A DNA stretch of 45,444 nucleotides. It comes from an uncultured Chitinophagaceae bacterium. Its GTDB lineage: Bacteria > Bacteroidota > Bacteroidia > Chitinophagales > Chitinophagaceae. Below are positions 8,674 through 17,470 of the stretch, in pieces. Position 1 is the stretch's first letter; every line of letters starts with the position of its first letter. The position numbers and the translations under genes were made by a program. Location of the stretch: positions 1 through 45,444 of the forward strand of contig CAIRTF010000170.1 of assembly GCA_903881425.1 (NCBI GenBank). The letters run 5' to 3'. A model generated the notes under the pieces. That model did not search any database. It saw only the letters and a list, made by a program, of their open reading frames with translations, and was not told where the DNA came from.

Positions 8674-9086
8674 TGTATTCTTTCTTCAAATACCAATTCT
8701 TCTAAACCATTTTTCTTTCTGTAATCGTTGATGGCTGCTTTAATCGCATCTTCTGCCAATACAGAGCAATGGATTTTTACAGGAGGAAGATTTAACTCTT
8801 CTACGATATCCATGTTATCGATGGCAACGGCTTCATCAACAGATTTACCTTTTAACCATTCGGTAGCCAATGATGAAGAAGCAATAGCAGAGCCGCATCC
8901 AAAGGTTTTGAATTTAGCATCTTTAATAATACCGGTGGCTTCATCTACTTCAATTTGCAAACGCATTACATCGCCGCACTCAGGTGCACCCACTAATCCG
9001 GTACCAACATTTTTATTGCTTTTATCCAAAGTACCCACGTTCTTAGGATTGCTGTAATGATCGATCACTTTTTCTGAATATGCCAT
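8670..9086 (-). CDS. iscU: iron-sulfur cluster assembly scaffold IscU
   Basis: The 138-residue scaffold has the three cluster-ligand cysteines C37 (PECGD, with the labile-cluster aspartate), C64 (FGCGSAIASS) and C107 (KIHCSVLAE). It receives sulfur from IscS and builds clusters for transfer. The length and motif spacing are standard for IscU. It lies 39 bp after iscS and is co-transcribed. The usual HscA-binding LPPVK motif is present (NLPPVKIHC), although no hscAB genes are in the window. Confidence 0.94.
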   Translation of the reverse strand: MAYSEKVIDHYSNPKNVGTLDKSNKNVGTGLVGAPECGDVMRLQIEVDEATGIIKDAKFKTFGCGSAIASSSLATEWLKGKSVDEAVAIDNMDIVEELNLPPVKIHCSVLAEDAIKAAINDYRKKNGLEELVFEERIH

Positions 9087-9125
9087 ATAAAAATTATTAA
9101 TTGTTAATTATAAATTATTAATTGA

Positions 9126-10343
9126 TTAATGATGTGCCCATTCAATCTTATTCATATCAACTCCTTCTTTGAACATTTCCCATAACGGACTCATATCTCT
9201 TAATTTTAAAACAGTGTTAGAGATTTGTTCAATGGTATAATCAATTTGTTCTTCTGTTGTAAATCTGCTTAAGCCAAAACGTAAACTGCTATGTGCTAAA
9301 TCATCACCCAATCCCAATGCTTTTAAAACATAACTGGGTTCTAATGATGCTGAAGTACAAGCAGAGCCGGAGCTTAATGCAATATTTTTATTAAAGCCCA
9401 TCAACAAACCTTCACCTTCTACATATTTAAAAGATATATTACTTACATGCGGTAAACGATGTTGAGTATTACCATTTACATAAGCTTCTTCTAATTTTAA
9501 TAAAGCAGTTTCTAATTTATCTCTCAATTTGCTGATGCGTGCTGCGTCTTGATCCATTTCTAATCTGCATAACTCGCATGCTTTACCAAATCCAACAATA
9601 CCCGGAACGTTTAAAGTACCGCTTCGCATTCCTCTTTCATGACCGCCACCATCCATTTGAGCAGTAACTTTTACGCGTGGATTTTTTCTGCGAACGTATA
9701 GTGCACCAATACCTTTTGGTCCGTACATTTTATGTCCGGTAAAAGTCATTAAATCAATTCCGTCTTTAATTACATCTACCGGAATTTTTCCAACGGCTTG
9801 CGTTGCATCTGTAAAAAATAATACACCATGTTTTTTTGCAATCGCAGCAATCTCTTTTACCGGTTGAATCACACCAATTTCATTATTGGCATACATGATA
9901 GCTACTAAAATAGTAGTTGGTTTGATGGCAGCTTCTAATTCTTTCAAATCAATTAAGCCGTCTTCTTTCACATTCAAATAAGTTACTTCACCACCAGATT
10001 TTTCAATGTGTTTGCAAGTATCTAATACAGCTTTGTGTTCTGTATTCGCAGTAATGATGTGATTACCTTTGGATGCATACATTTCATACACACCTTTTAT
10101 CCCTAAATTATCACCTTCTGTTGCACCGGAAGTAAAAATAATTTCTTTAGGATCGGCGCCAATTAATTTTGCAACTTGCTCACGGGCATAATCAACTGCT
10201 TCTTCTGCTTCCCAGCCAAATGGATGATTACGACTGGCTGCATTGCCGAAATGTTCTGTAAAATATGGGATCATTGCTTCCAACACTCTTGGGTCCATGG
10301 GTGTTGTTGCATTGTTATCTAAATAAATCGGTAGCTTCAACAT
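9126..10343 (-). CDS. iscS: cysteine desulfurase IscS (NifS class I)
   Basis: The 405-residue PLP enzyme takes sulfur from L-cysteine for Fe-S clusters and tRNA thiolation. PLP lysine K205 lies in [11 protein letters not shown]. The catalytic cysteine C329 sits in the class I motif [14 protein letters not shown], and cofactor contacts are seen in [10 protein letters not shown] and ANTEHKA. It heads the iscS-iscU-iscA operon. No IscR-like regulator is beside it. The start gives [15 protein letters not shown], as expected for the family. Confidence 0.95.
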   Translation of the reverse strand: MLKLPIYLDNNATTPMDPRVLEAMIPYFTEHFGNAASRNHPFGWEAEEAVDYAREQVAKLIGADPKEIIFTSGATEGDNLGIKGVYEMYASKGNHIITANTEHKAVLDTCKHIEKSGGEVTYLNVKEDGLIDLKELEAAIKPTTILVAIMYANNEIGVIQPVKEIAAIAKKHGVLFFTDATQAVGKIPVDVIKDGIDLMTFTGHKMYGPKGIGALYVRRKNPRVKVTAQMDGGGHERGMRSGTLNVPGIVGFGKACELCRLEMDQDAARISKLRDKLETALLKLEEAYVNGNTQHRLPHVSNISFKYVEGEGLLMGFNKNIALSSGSACTSASLEPSYVLKALGLGDDLAHSSLRFGLSRFTTEEQIDYTIEQISNTVLKLRDMSPLWEMFKEGVDMNKIEWAHH

Positions 10344-10470
10344 AAAAATTTAATATTTCTTTATTACTGACGAATAACACAAAATTACTGTAAAGGGTTC
10401 TATAAATTTGGGAAGATAAATCTAACAAAGCCAAAATTCCATATTTCGTAAAGCCCGCCAATACTGCATT

Positions 10471-10875
10471 ATGAAGAAAATTGAACATATAGGCATCGCC
10501 GTTAAAGATTTTGCTGCATCCATACAGCTTTTTGAGAAACTTTTGCGTGTACCCTGTTATAAAACAGAAATAGTTGAAAGCGAAAATGTTAATACGGCTT
10601 TTTTTCAAAAAGGAGAAACAAAGATTGAACTATTAGAAAGTATAGAGGAGGATGGCGTGATTGCCAAATTTATTGCCAAAAAAGGAGAGGGCATCCATCA
10701 CATTGCATTTGAAGTGGATGATATTGAAAAAGAAATGCATTTATTGAAAACGGAAGGATTTACATTACTGAACGATAAACCTAAAAAAGGAGCCGATAAT
10801 AAACTGGTTTGTTTTCTGCATCCCAAAGAAACCAATGGTGTGTTGATTGAATTATGTCAGGAAATTAAAACTTAA
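10471..10875 (+). CDS. mce: methylmalonyl-CoA epimerase
   Basis: The 134-residue vicinal-oxygen-chelate (glyoxalase-fold) protein interconverts (R)- and (S)-methylmalonyl-CoA in propionate metabolism. Family metal ligands are seen as H6 in KIEHIGIAV, the acidic IELLE segment, H76 in GEGIHHIAFEVDD, and the C-terminal Glu in NGVLIELCQ. Length is typical. It diverges from iscS and is followed after 4 bp by a lipoprotein gene. A TAnnTTTG-like box (TAAATTTG) lies at 10403-10410. Confidence 0.93.
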   Translation: MKKIEHIGIAVKDFAASIQLFEKLLRVPCYKTEIVESENVNTAFFQKGETKIELLESIEEDGVIAKFIAKKGEGIHHIAFEVDDIEKEMHLLKTEGFTLLNDKPKKGADNKLVCFLHPKETNGVLIELCQEIKT

Positions 10876-10879
10876 GTGT

Positions 10880-11524
10880 ATGAAAAAATTATTATTTATT
10901 TTATGGTGTACTGTCATTATTTTTTTTGCAAATTGTTCTACCACAAGAATTACAAGTAGCTGGAAAGCAACAGATGTAAGCGCTTCAACAAATTTTAAAA
11001 AGATTTTAGTAGTTGGATTGATTAATGATAAGGACAGAAGAATTCGCGAACATATGGAATCGCATTTGGTGGGAGATTTGATTGACTTGGGTTATGATGC
11101 AGTAAGTTCGGTAGAAGAATACGGACCAAAATCATTTGATAAAATGAACGAAGAAGACATTTTAAAGAAATTACACAACAGTAATGTGGATGCCATCATA
11201 ACAATTTCATTATTAGATAAATCAAAAGAAAGATCATATACACCTGCTACTGTTGCTTATCAACCTTTTGCTATGCGTTACAACAGATTTTTTGGCTATT
11301 ATCAAACTTATTATGATCGCATTTATACACCGGGTTATTACACCATTGATACCAAATATTTTTTCGAATCAAATTTGTATGATTTGAAAGGAACTGATAA
11401 AGATTTGTTGTACTCTGCACAGTCAGAAGCATTCGATCCAGCCAATATAAATGATATGGCGCACAGTTATGGAAAGATGATCGTTAAAGATCTGCAGAGG
11501 AAAGGGGTGTTGCAAAAAAAATAA
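10880..11524 (+). CDS. uncharacterised lipoprotein (DUF4136-like)
   Basis: The 214-residue protein has a type II signal peptide, MKKLLFILWCTVIIFFANC, with lipobox cysteine C19. STTRITSSWKA then resembles the opening of outer-membrane DUF4136-type lipoproteins. The middle part (ILVVGLINDKDRRIREHMESHL, then DAIITISLLDK) looks like an alpha/beta domain, followed by a tyrosine-rich segment. I chose the ATG at 10880 because it places the signal peptide at the very N-terminus; an upstream non-ATG start would overlap mce. The function is unknown. It converges with rnc. Confidence 0.75.
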   Translation: MKKLLFILWCTVIIFFANCSTTRITSSWKATDVSASTNFKKILVVGLINDKDRRIREHMESHLVGDLIDLGYDAVSSVEEYGPKSFDKMNEEDILKKLHNSNVDAIITISLLDKSKERSYTPATVAYQPFAMRYNRFFGYYQTYYDRIYTPGYYTIDTKYFFESNLYDLKGTDKDLLYSAQSEAFDPANINDMAHSYGKMIVKDLQRKGVLQKK

Positions 11525-11537
11525 AGTGAAGCATATA

Positions 11538-12248
11538 TTATTGTAATCCTAATTTTTCAATAGCAATTTGCGCAGCAATTTGACTCGCATCTTTTTTATT
11601 ATGAGCCTTTCCTTGCGACAAAACTTCTCCGTCTAAAACCGCATTCATTGTAAACACTCTGCGATTGCCTTCTAATTTTTCTTCGGCTAATTCAAAAGAT
11701 AAACTTTTGCCGTTTTTGCTTGCCCAGCCAATCAATTTATTTTTTAAATTGATATCAATCAACTCTAAATCATCTACAAACATATGTGGCAACACAATTT
11801 GTTTGAGTACCCATTCATGTGTTTTTTTATAGCCTTTATCTAAATAAATAGCACCAATAACAGCTTCTAATGTATTGCCAAAAATCTGACTTGCTTTTAA
11901 TGCATTATCAAACTTATTGAACAAAGTAATTTTCTTCAATCCCATTTTCAAAGCAATATCATTTAACTGTTGACGATTGACCATTTTGCTTCTCATCTCA
12001 GTTAAAAAACCTTCGCCTTTATATGGATAACGTTTAAATAAATAATCGGCTACAATAGCACTCAATACTGCATCTCCCAGATATTCTAATCGTTCGTTAT
12101 TTTCATCGGGAGTATCTTTTACGCTTCTATGACTTAAGGCAGTAGTATATAAAACCATCTTGCCTGGCTTAATGGCCAGCACGGTTTTTACTTGTTGTTC
12201 GAATGAAGATTCGTTGGATGATTTTAATAGTTGTTTTAGTATGCGCAC
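11538..12248 (-). CDS. rnc: ribonuclease III
   Basis: The 236-residue dsRNA endonuclease has the catalytic signature NERLEYLGDAVL (residues 51-62), a second acidic site in LEAVIGAIYLDKGY, and a C-terminal dsRNA-binding domain ending KKDASQIAAQIAIEKLG. It processes rRNA precursors and structured mRNAs. It starts 3 bp after the fabF stop codon, giving the acpP-fabF-rnc order that is common in Bacteroidota. Confidence 0.95.
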   Translation of the reverse strand: MRILKQLLKSSNESSFEQQVKTVLAIKPGKMVLYTTALSHRSVKDTPDENNERLEYLGDAVLSAIVADYLFKRYPYKGEGFLTEMRSKMVNRQQLNDIALKMGLKKITLFNKFDNALKASQIFGNTLEAVIGAIYLDKGYKKTHEWVLKQIVLPHMFVDDLELIDINLKNKLIGWASKNGKSLSFELAEEKLEGNRRVFTMNAVLDGEVLSQGKAHNKKDASQIAAQIAIEKLGLQ

Positions 12249-12251
12249 AAC

Positions 12252-13505
12252 TTATGCTGAATATTTTTTTACAATAACGCATGCATTCTTTCCGCCAAAA
12301 CCAAATGTATTACTTAAAGCAGCATTAACGGTTCTTTGTTGAGCCTTATTAAAAGTAAAATTCAACTTTGCATCTAATTCCGGGTCATCTGTAAAATGAT
12401 TGATGGTAGGTGGAACAATATCATGTACCACACTCATGATAGCTGCAATAGCCTCTACAGCGCCGGCTGCTCCCAAACAATGACCTGTCATGCTTTTAGT
12501 AGCACTGATATTCAAATCATAGGCGTGTGCTCCAAAAACATCCTGAATGGCTTTTACTTCGGCACCATCACCTAACGGAGTTGATGTGCCATGTGTATTT
12601 ACGTAATCAATATCTGATGGCTTCATGCCTGCATCTTTTAATGCAGCCAACATCGCATTCTTTGCGCCTAATCCCTCAGGGTGCGGAGCAGTGATATGAT
12701 GCGCATCACCGGTTGCACCACCACCGGCTATCTCACAATAAATTTTAGCACCACGTGCTTTGGCGTGTTCTAATTCTTCCAATACCAATACACCTGCACC
12801 TTCACCTAAAACAAAACCATCGCGGTCTTTATCATAAGGACGAGATGCAGTTTTAGGATCATCATTTCTTTCACTCATTGCTTTCATTGCATTAAACCCG
12901 CCAACACCTGCTTCGCTGATAACAGCTTCTGTTCCGCCGGAAATAATAATGTCTGCTTTTCCTAATCTGATATTGTCAAATGCATCAATTAATGCATTGC
13001 TGCTGCTGGCACAAGCACTCACCACTGCATAGAGCGGTCCGCGTAAATTATGACGCATGCTTATTTGGCTGGCAGCCATATCCAATATCATTTTTGGAAT
13101 AAAGAAAGGATTGAAACGTGGGGTGCCATCACCTTTTGCAAATTCGGTAACTTCATGTTGAAAGGTGATCAATCCACCGATACCACTGGCAAAAATAACA
13201 CCGATTCTATCTGGATCGATGTTCTCTTTATTCAAGCCGGCATCAATCATTGCCTGATCACTTGCCACGATGGCAAACTGTGTAAAACGGTCAATTTTTC
13301 TTGCTTCTTTTCTATCAAGGAATTGAGTTGGATCGAAACCTTTTACCTCGCAAGCAAACTTTGTTCTGAATTTACTTGCATCAAATTGAGTGATCATATC
13401 TGCTCCGGAAACACCATTGATTAAGGCATTCCAATAATCATGGAGATTATTTCCTAAAGGAGTGATAGCACCAATACCGGTAACGACAACCCTTTTTAAC
13501 TGCAT
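12252..13505 (-). CDS. fabF: beta-ketoacyl-ACP synthase II
   Basis: The 417-residue condensing enzyme elongates acyl-ACP with malonyl-ACP. The triad is visible: nucleophile C165 in VVSACASSSNA, histidine in NTHGTSTPLGD and histidine in KSMTGHCLGAAG. The C-terminal GFGGKNACVIV is also typical. It follows acpP in the same direction after a 99-bp gap that contains a hairpin. Confidence 0.95.
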   Translation of the reverse strand: MQLKRVVVTGIGAITPLGNNLHDYWNALINGVSGADMITQFDASKFRTKFACEVKGFDPTQFLDRKEARKIDRFTQFAIVASDQAMIDAGLNKENIDPDRIGVIFASGIGGLITFQHEVTEFAKGDGTPRFNPFFIPKMILDMAASQISMRHNLRGPLYAVVSACASSSNALIDAFDNIRLGKADIIISGGTEAVISEAGVGGFNAMKAMSERNDDPKTASRPYDKDRDGFVLGEGAGVLVLEELEHAKARGAKIYCEIAGGGATGDAHHITAPHPEGLGAKNAMLAALKDAGMKPSDIDYVNTHGTSTPLGDGAEVKAIQDVFGAHAYDLNISATKSMTGHCLGAAGAVEAIAAIMSVVHDIVPPTINHFTDDPELDAKLNFTFNKAQQRTVNAALSNTFGFGGKNACVIVKKYSA

Positions 13506-13530
13506 AAAATTGCGGTCCTTTTGAAGTGAG

Positions 13531-13573
13531 AATCCGCCTTACTCGTGGCACAGAGGCCTAAGAAAGGCGGATT
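13531..13573 (-). promoter_or_regulatory. hairpin in the acpP-fabF intercistronic leader
   Basis: The perfect 10-bp arms AATCCGCCTT (13531-13540) and AAGGCGGATT (13564-13573) enclose 23 bases that hold a small inner GGC...GCC pairing on the transcript strand. No T-run follows, so it is more likely a processing, stability or ribosome-access element than a terminator. Confidence 0.5.
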
Positions 13574-13604
13574 GAAATTATTCCATTAACAGTTTAAGAA
13601 ATTC

Positions 13605-13841
13605 TTATTTAGCATGTTCTTCCAGATAAGCTACAGCTTGTCCAACAGTAGTGATGGTTTCAGCTTGCTCATCAGGAATGGAAATGTTGAATTCTTTTTC
13701 AAACTCCATGATTAATTCAACGGTATCCAAAGAATCGGCACCGAGGTCGTTGGTAAATGAAGCTTCATTAGTTACTTCTGCTTCATCAACACCTAACTTG
13801 TCGACAATAATTTTCTTTACTCTTGTTGCGATGTCTGACAT
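13605..13841 (-). CDS. acpP: acyl carrier protein
   Basis: The 78-residue acidic protein carries the phosphopantetheine-attachment motif [10 protein letters not shown] with serine S37. It is the acyl carrier for fatty-acid synthesis and sits just before fabF. A good promoter is visible upstream. Confidence 0.96.
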   Translation of the reverse strand: MSDIATRVKKIIVDKLGVDEAEVTNEASFTNDLGADSLDTVELIMEFEKEFNISIPDEQAETITTVGQAVAYLEEHAK

Positions 13842-13864
13842 TGTAAAAAGTTTTGTTACAGGCG

Positions 13865-13894
13865 CAAAAATATACTTTTTGCCAAAACTGCAAG
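13865..13894 (-). promoter_or_regulatory. promoter for acpP-fabF-rnc
   Basis: On the minus strand the -7 box TATTTTTG lies at 13865-13872 and a -33 CTTG at 13891-13894, with an 18-bp spacer. The box ends 24 bp before the acpP ATG. Confidence 0.55.
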
Positions 13895-14241
13895 GGATTA
13901 GTTCAGTTTTGTTTTATCCACATCATAAAATAATACCAAATTGTTGCTTTAAAATTGATTTTCAAGCCAAAAATTGCTTGTTGAATCACTGTAAATGCTC
14001 AAGAACTGCAATAGTTGCATACGAAATATTAAATTTTTATTGTATTCCGATCTCTGAAAAATCATAGATTGAGAATTATCGAATCCGTCTTTTTTTAATT
14101 TTATTGTTAATAAGTATGGTTTATTCATCATGTTATTTCAAATTTTATCCTAATAATTCGTTTTTTGAAGAAATAAATTATCAGATAAATCTCTGCATTT
14201 TTGTAAAAATGATTGCTATATTGTATATCCAATTATAACAA
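13895..14241. other. non-coding divergent region between acpP and the GNAT gene
   Basis: About 350 bp of AT-rich sequence. No convincing gene, RNA or repeat is seen. A short frame at 13949-14131 has no family-like features. Confidence 0.5.
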
Positions 14242-14670
14242 ATGGCCTTAAAAATTATTGACCACGGATCGTATGAATATCAACAAATGGTTGATTTGCG
14301 TATGCATATATTACGCAGACCACTCGGACTTGATTTTACGCATGAAGAATTGGAGAAAGAAAAAAGTGATGTATTGATCGGTTGTTTTGATGATGATAAA
14401 TTAGAAGGTTGTTGCTTATTGACTAAGACAGATGATAAAACGGTTCGTCTCCGTCAAATGGCTGTAAATGCCGGATTACAGGGAAAAGGGATTGGAAGGG
14501 TATTAATGATCTTTGCCGAAAATGTTGCACGTGACTTAGGCTTTAGAAAATTGACCATGCATGCAAGAAAATCTGCATTAGGGTTTTACGAAAAATTAGG
14601 ATATAATGTTTGCAGTAATGAATTTGAAGAAGTAACCATTCCGCATTATGTAATGGAAAAAGAATTATAA
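14242..14670 (+). CDS. GNAT family N-acetyltransferase
   Basis: The 142-residue single-domain acetyltransferase contains the acetyl-CoA loop in MAVNAGLQGKGIGRVLM (Q/RxxGxG/A type) and a C-terminal ALGFYEKLGY motif. It resembles the ElaA/PhnO-like branch that acetylates small amines, but the substrate cannot be read from the sequence. Its stop codon is separated by one base from the converging neighbour's stop. Confidence 0.88.
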   Translation: MALKIIDHGSYEYQQMVDLRMHILRRPLGLDFTHEELEKEKSDVLIGCFDDDKLEGCCLLTKTDDKTVRLRQMAVNAGLQGKGIGRVLMIFAENVARDLGFRKLTMHARKSALGFYEKLGYNVCSNEFEEVTIPHYVMEKEL

Positions 14671-14671
14671 A

Positions 14672-15145
14672 CTATTTTCCAATTTTCTTATTTAGTAGTG
14701 CACGCAATTCGTGTTGAAATGCATCATTCATGTTGTCTTTCGGTACTAAAAAAAATGATCTTGTATTAAAATATAAATGAAAGAAATGCGGACTTTCAAA
14801 AAATTTATTGAATTGTTCCCATTTCCATGAAGCATAACCTTTAGTATTATCCAATCTTACCGCATCTTCATTAAACATCATTCCAAAGCGATCTTTGAAC
14901 GTGGATGTTTTTTTATAAATCGTATAGGGTAAAATATACCAAACGCCCACCATCATAAATATCCAAATGCAAGTGCCTAAAAAAAATGGTTCGGGTCTTA
15001 TTTTTTTGGTGTAAAATAAAATAGCCGATGCAATGGCAAATATATTTACCAATATCATCATGATTCGAATCTCAGATCTTGAAATGAAATGATAACGAAG
15101 CGCTTGAATTACTTTTTTCTTTTCGTAAGTGAAGTTGAGTTGCAT
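14672..15145 (-). CDS. YcxB-like membrane protein
   Basis: The 157-residue protein has two adjacent membrane segments (about 28-47 and 53-75) and a soluble C-terminal half, with GMMFNEDAVRLDNTKGYASWKWEQFNKFFES and FFLVPKDNM. This matches the YcxB-like C-terminal domain pattern (acidic 'SW.W..' stretch followed by 'L.P...'). The function is unknown. It is a single-gene unit bounded by a terminator upstream. Confidence 0.7.
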   Translation of the reverse strand: MQLNFTYEKKKVIQALRYHFISRSEIRIMMILVNIFAIASAILFYTKKIRPEPFFLGTCIWIFMMVGVWYILPYTIYKKTSTFKDRFGMMFNEDAVRLDNTKGYASWKWEQFNKFFESPHFFHLYFNTRSFFLVPKDNMNDAFQHELRALLNKKIGK

Positions 15146-15203
15146 AAAGGAATCAAATGTAGAGAAATATTTTTTTTGATAAAATGTTTTGAGTGATCAG
15201 AAT

Positions 15204-15238
15204 AAAAAAACGCTTCAGTTTTTCTGAAGCGTTTTTTT
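15204..15238 (-). terminator. terminator after the DUF5777/YceI operon
   Basis: The 15-bp perfect arms 15204-15218 and 15224-15238 (core ACGCTTCAG / CTGAAGCGT) have flanking A- and T-runs and work in both directions. It lies 15 bp after the DUF5777 stop. Confidence 0.85.
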
Positions 15239-15253
15239 CAATGGGTTAACAAA

Positions 15254-16201
15254 TTAATTCAATGCTTTCACTACTCTTTTAATTCCGTAACTTCTGTTCA
15301 AGTTAAAACCTAAAGAGAAATTACCCAATCTTACATCATTTGTATTAGCACCCAACTGAGCAATATTTGTTGCCGCAGAAGAGCTTGTTAAGAAGAATTG
15401 GAAAATATGTCCGCCGGTATCCCAATCATATCCGATAGAAAATAAATCAGGAACATAATTAACTGCAGATGCAGTTTCGTCTAACAGATTTTTATATCCG
15501 TTAATTTGACGAGAATATTCAAAACTGATGGCAGTTTTATGTGTTAGTTTATATCTTCCGCCAAGTCCTACTGAAAATACATTATTGGTATTATTAATTC
15601 CATAAGGAACATAATTATAGTGTATCAAAGATGTAGTTAATTGCAAAGAAAAGTTTTCATTGAATTTTCTGGCGATCAATAATTGATGCAAGAAAGAAAA
15701 TCTGTTCCATGCCTGGTCATCCGGACTTGGGCCATCAGATCCATCATAATTAAATAAAGATTGCCATACAACAGATACCGGAATATTTTTTTGCCCGCTT
15801 TGTTGTCTTAATAATTTGAATTTCGCCCAAGATTCAAATCTTGCATTTCCGGTAGAAGCAAAACCAATATTTAACCAATTGGTATAAGAGTAATCGAATG
15901 ACATATATGTGTTAGCGGCACCGGCATTTAAACCGAATAGTTGCGCAACATTGGTCCATCCTTTACCATCTTTCCAAATGTTACCGAAACGGTGACTGAT
16001 CATAAATTCCAAATTACCTTTTCCGGTCATTTCAACACTTGGCATGTTAATGATACGTGTTGATTTGAAAGTAGCTGTTGCAATATTCTGTTTTACTTTG
16101 GCTGAGTCGTCTTTGGCTAAAGAAGCCAACAGATCATCCTGCGCTGTTGCTTTCACTAAAAAGCAGCTTGCGAAAATGAGATATAATATTATTTTTTTCA
16201 T
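15254..16201 (-). CDS. DUF5777 family outer-membrane beta-barrel protein
   Basis: The 315-residue protein has a signal peptide (MKKIILYLIFASCFLVKATAQ). Alternating amphipathic strands follow, with the DUF5777-type opening TRIINMPSVEMTGKGNLEFMISHRFG. Gly- and aromatic-rich strands such as VFSVGLGGRYKLTHKT end in FSLGFNLNRSYGIK. I infer a small outer-membrane barrel. It is the last gene of the operon with YceI and two heme-motif lipoproteins, so it may be the outer-membrane element of that system. The function is not established. Confidence 0.8.
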   Translation of the reverse strand: MKKIILYLIFASCFLVKATAQDDLLASLAKDDSAKVKQNIATATFKSTRIINMPSVEMTGKGNLEFMISHRFGNIWKDGKGWTNVAQLFGLNAGAANTYMSFDYSYTNWLNIGFASTGNARFESWAKFKLLRQQSGQKNIPVSVVWQSLFNYDGSDGPSPDDQAWNRFSFLHQLLIARKFNENFSLQLTTSLIHYNYVPYGINNTNNVFSVGLGGRYKLTHKTAISFEYSRQINGYKNLLDETASAVNYVPDLFSIGYDWDTGGHIFQFFLTSSSAATNIAQLGANTNDVRLGNFSLGFNLNRSYGIKRVVKALN

Positions 16202-16219
16202 AATCTTTCTATTATAAGA

Positions 16220-16774
16220 TTAATTTAATTGAAAATTGATAGTAGCTTCTAATGGTGTTTCATCAGATAATTTTGGTTTAACCAATGCAGGGATATTAAT
16301 GTTATAATCTTCTGCTTTGATTTTGAACACACAATTAAATGTGGCTGTTTTTCCTTTTACAGTTAATTTAACTGCAGCAGAGAATTTTTTAGTAACACCA
16401 TGCATGGTAACTTCTCCATCAGATGAAATATTGTACACACCGTCTTTACTTAATTGATCTTTATTAAAGCCATTCAATTTTCCTTTATAAGTGGCGTTTG
16501 GAAATTTGTTTGATTCCAGATAATTCTCATTAAAATGTTCTTCCAACAATGCATTATTAAAGTGGAAAGTTTTCATGGGTACCAATAAAGCAACATCACT
16601 GGTTTCTACTTTTAAAACTGCAGTGGCTTCTTTACTGTCTGCTGCATAATCTTTATGGCTTTGATCTTTATTAGGGTTAAAGAAAATATAGCCGTCTCTT
16701 GTTTTATAAGTTTGCGCATTGGTTAAGTTTGTGATAAAAACAAAGGCAAACGCTAATAATAATATCTTTTTCAT
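16220..16774 (-). CDS. YceI family periplasmic lipid-binding-like protein
   Basis: The 184-residue protein has a signal peptide cleaved near TNLTNA/QT, followed by a YceI beta-barrel/lipocalin-like domain. The domain shows LVPMKTFHFNNALLEEHFNENYLESNKFPNATYKG and VTMHGVTKKFSAAVKL. YceI proteins bind isoprenoid or other amphipathic molecules in a closed barrel. It sits 18 bp upstream of the DUF5777 gene and 42 bp after a lipoprotein gene, in one transcription unit. A quinone or polyisoprenoid ligand would fit redox neighbours, but this is inference. Confidence 0.88.
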   Translation of the reverse strand: MKKILLLAFAFVFITNLTNAQTYKTRDGYIFFNPNKDQSHKDYAADSKEATAVLKVETSDVALLVPMKTFHFNNALLEEHFNENYLESNKFPNATYKGKLNGFNKDQLSKDGVYNISSDGEVTMHGVTKKFSAAVKLTVKGKTATFNCVFKIKAEDYNINIPALVKPKLSDETPLEATINFQLN

Positions 16775-16816
16775 TGTTGTAAGGTTTTAATTTTATAGAT
16801 GTTGTTGATTGAATTT

Positions 16817-17446
16817 TTATTGTGGTAATCCTTGTGCTATCCAAGCTAAGAAGGTAGCAGTAGTTGTACCGTCTAAGCTGATCGTGCCACCCGGATGCCC
16901 GTTACTTCCGCTACTGGCCATCATCTTGCTAAGAATATCTTTATCAGAAGTTAGCTTAGCGTAATCTAAGTTGGCACCTAAACCACCATGACAGGCTGCT
17001 CCTTTACAAACTGATTTGTAAATAGGCAAAATGTTGATAGAATAAGTAACCGGACCTGTTATAGCTGGCGGAACATAATTATCTTTTGCACCTTGTGATA
17101 TCCAAGTTTTAATAACGGCAGCTTGTGCGGCAGAGAAAAACACACCACCTTCGCCAGGATGGCCTGTAGCCGGAGTGGTGATCATATTATTGAATACACC
17201 GGCTCTTGCCAAAATGGTTCCGTAAAACACAGTATCAACATGTGAAAATTGAACTGCATTAGAAACTACTCCATTATTATGACAACCGCATGCGCCTGAA
17301 ATAATAATTGGTACTACATCATCACGAAAAGAAACGTTTGTGATTGAAGTGGCAGTTGGCACTGAAATATCTTTTTTATTGTTGTAACAAGCGGAGAACA
17401 GCATTATCCCGCTGATCACTCCCAAGTATATTAGTTGTTTCTTCAT
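16817..17446 (-). CDS. lipoprotein with cytochrome c-like heme motifs (CX4CH and CXCH)
   Basis: The 209-residue lipoprotein has signal peptide and lipobox LFSAC (C20). Two cytochrome-like halves follow. The first has CGCH in SGACGCHNNG, and the second has CKGAACH (CX4CH) in YKSVCKGAACHGG. Both lead into segments like AVIKTWISQGAK, the helix that often contributes after the heme in Bacteroidota cytochrome-like lipoproteins. Neither site is a canonical CXXCH, so heme attachment is uncertain. It shares an operon with the larger related lipoprotein upstream, with YceI and with DUF5777. Confidence 0.75.
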   Translation of the reverse strand: MKKQLIYLGVISGIMLFSACYNNKKDISVPTATSITNVSFRDDVVPIIISGACGCHNNGVVSNAVQFSHVDTVFYGTILARAGVFNNMITTPATGHPGEGGVFFSAAQAAVIKTWISQGAKDNYVPPAITGPVTYSINILPIYKSVCKGAACHGGLGANLDYAKLTSDKDILSKMMASSGSNGHPGGTISLDGTTTATFLAWIAQGLPQ

Positions 17447-17470
17447 AAAATTATTTTTAGCGGTTGATGA

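Noticed and set aside
10315-10608. 97-residue minus-strand frame spanning the iscS/mce gap
   Set aside because: It overlaps both real genes and covers the promoter region; no domain.
13949-14131. 60-residue minus-strand frame upstream of acpP
   Set aside because: No ribosome-binding context, no domain and low-complexity residues; better explained as AT-rich non-coding DNA.
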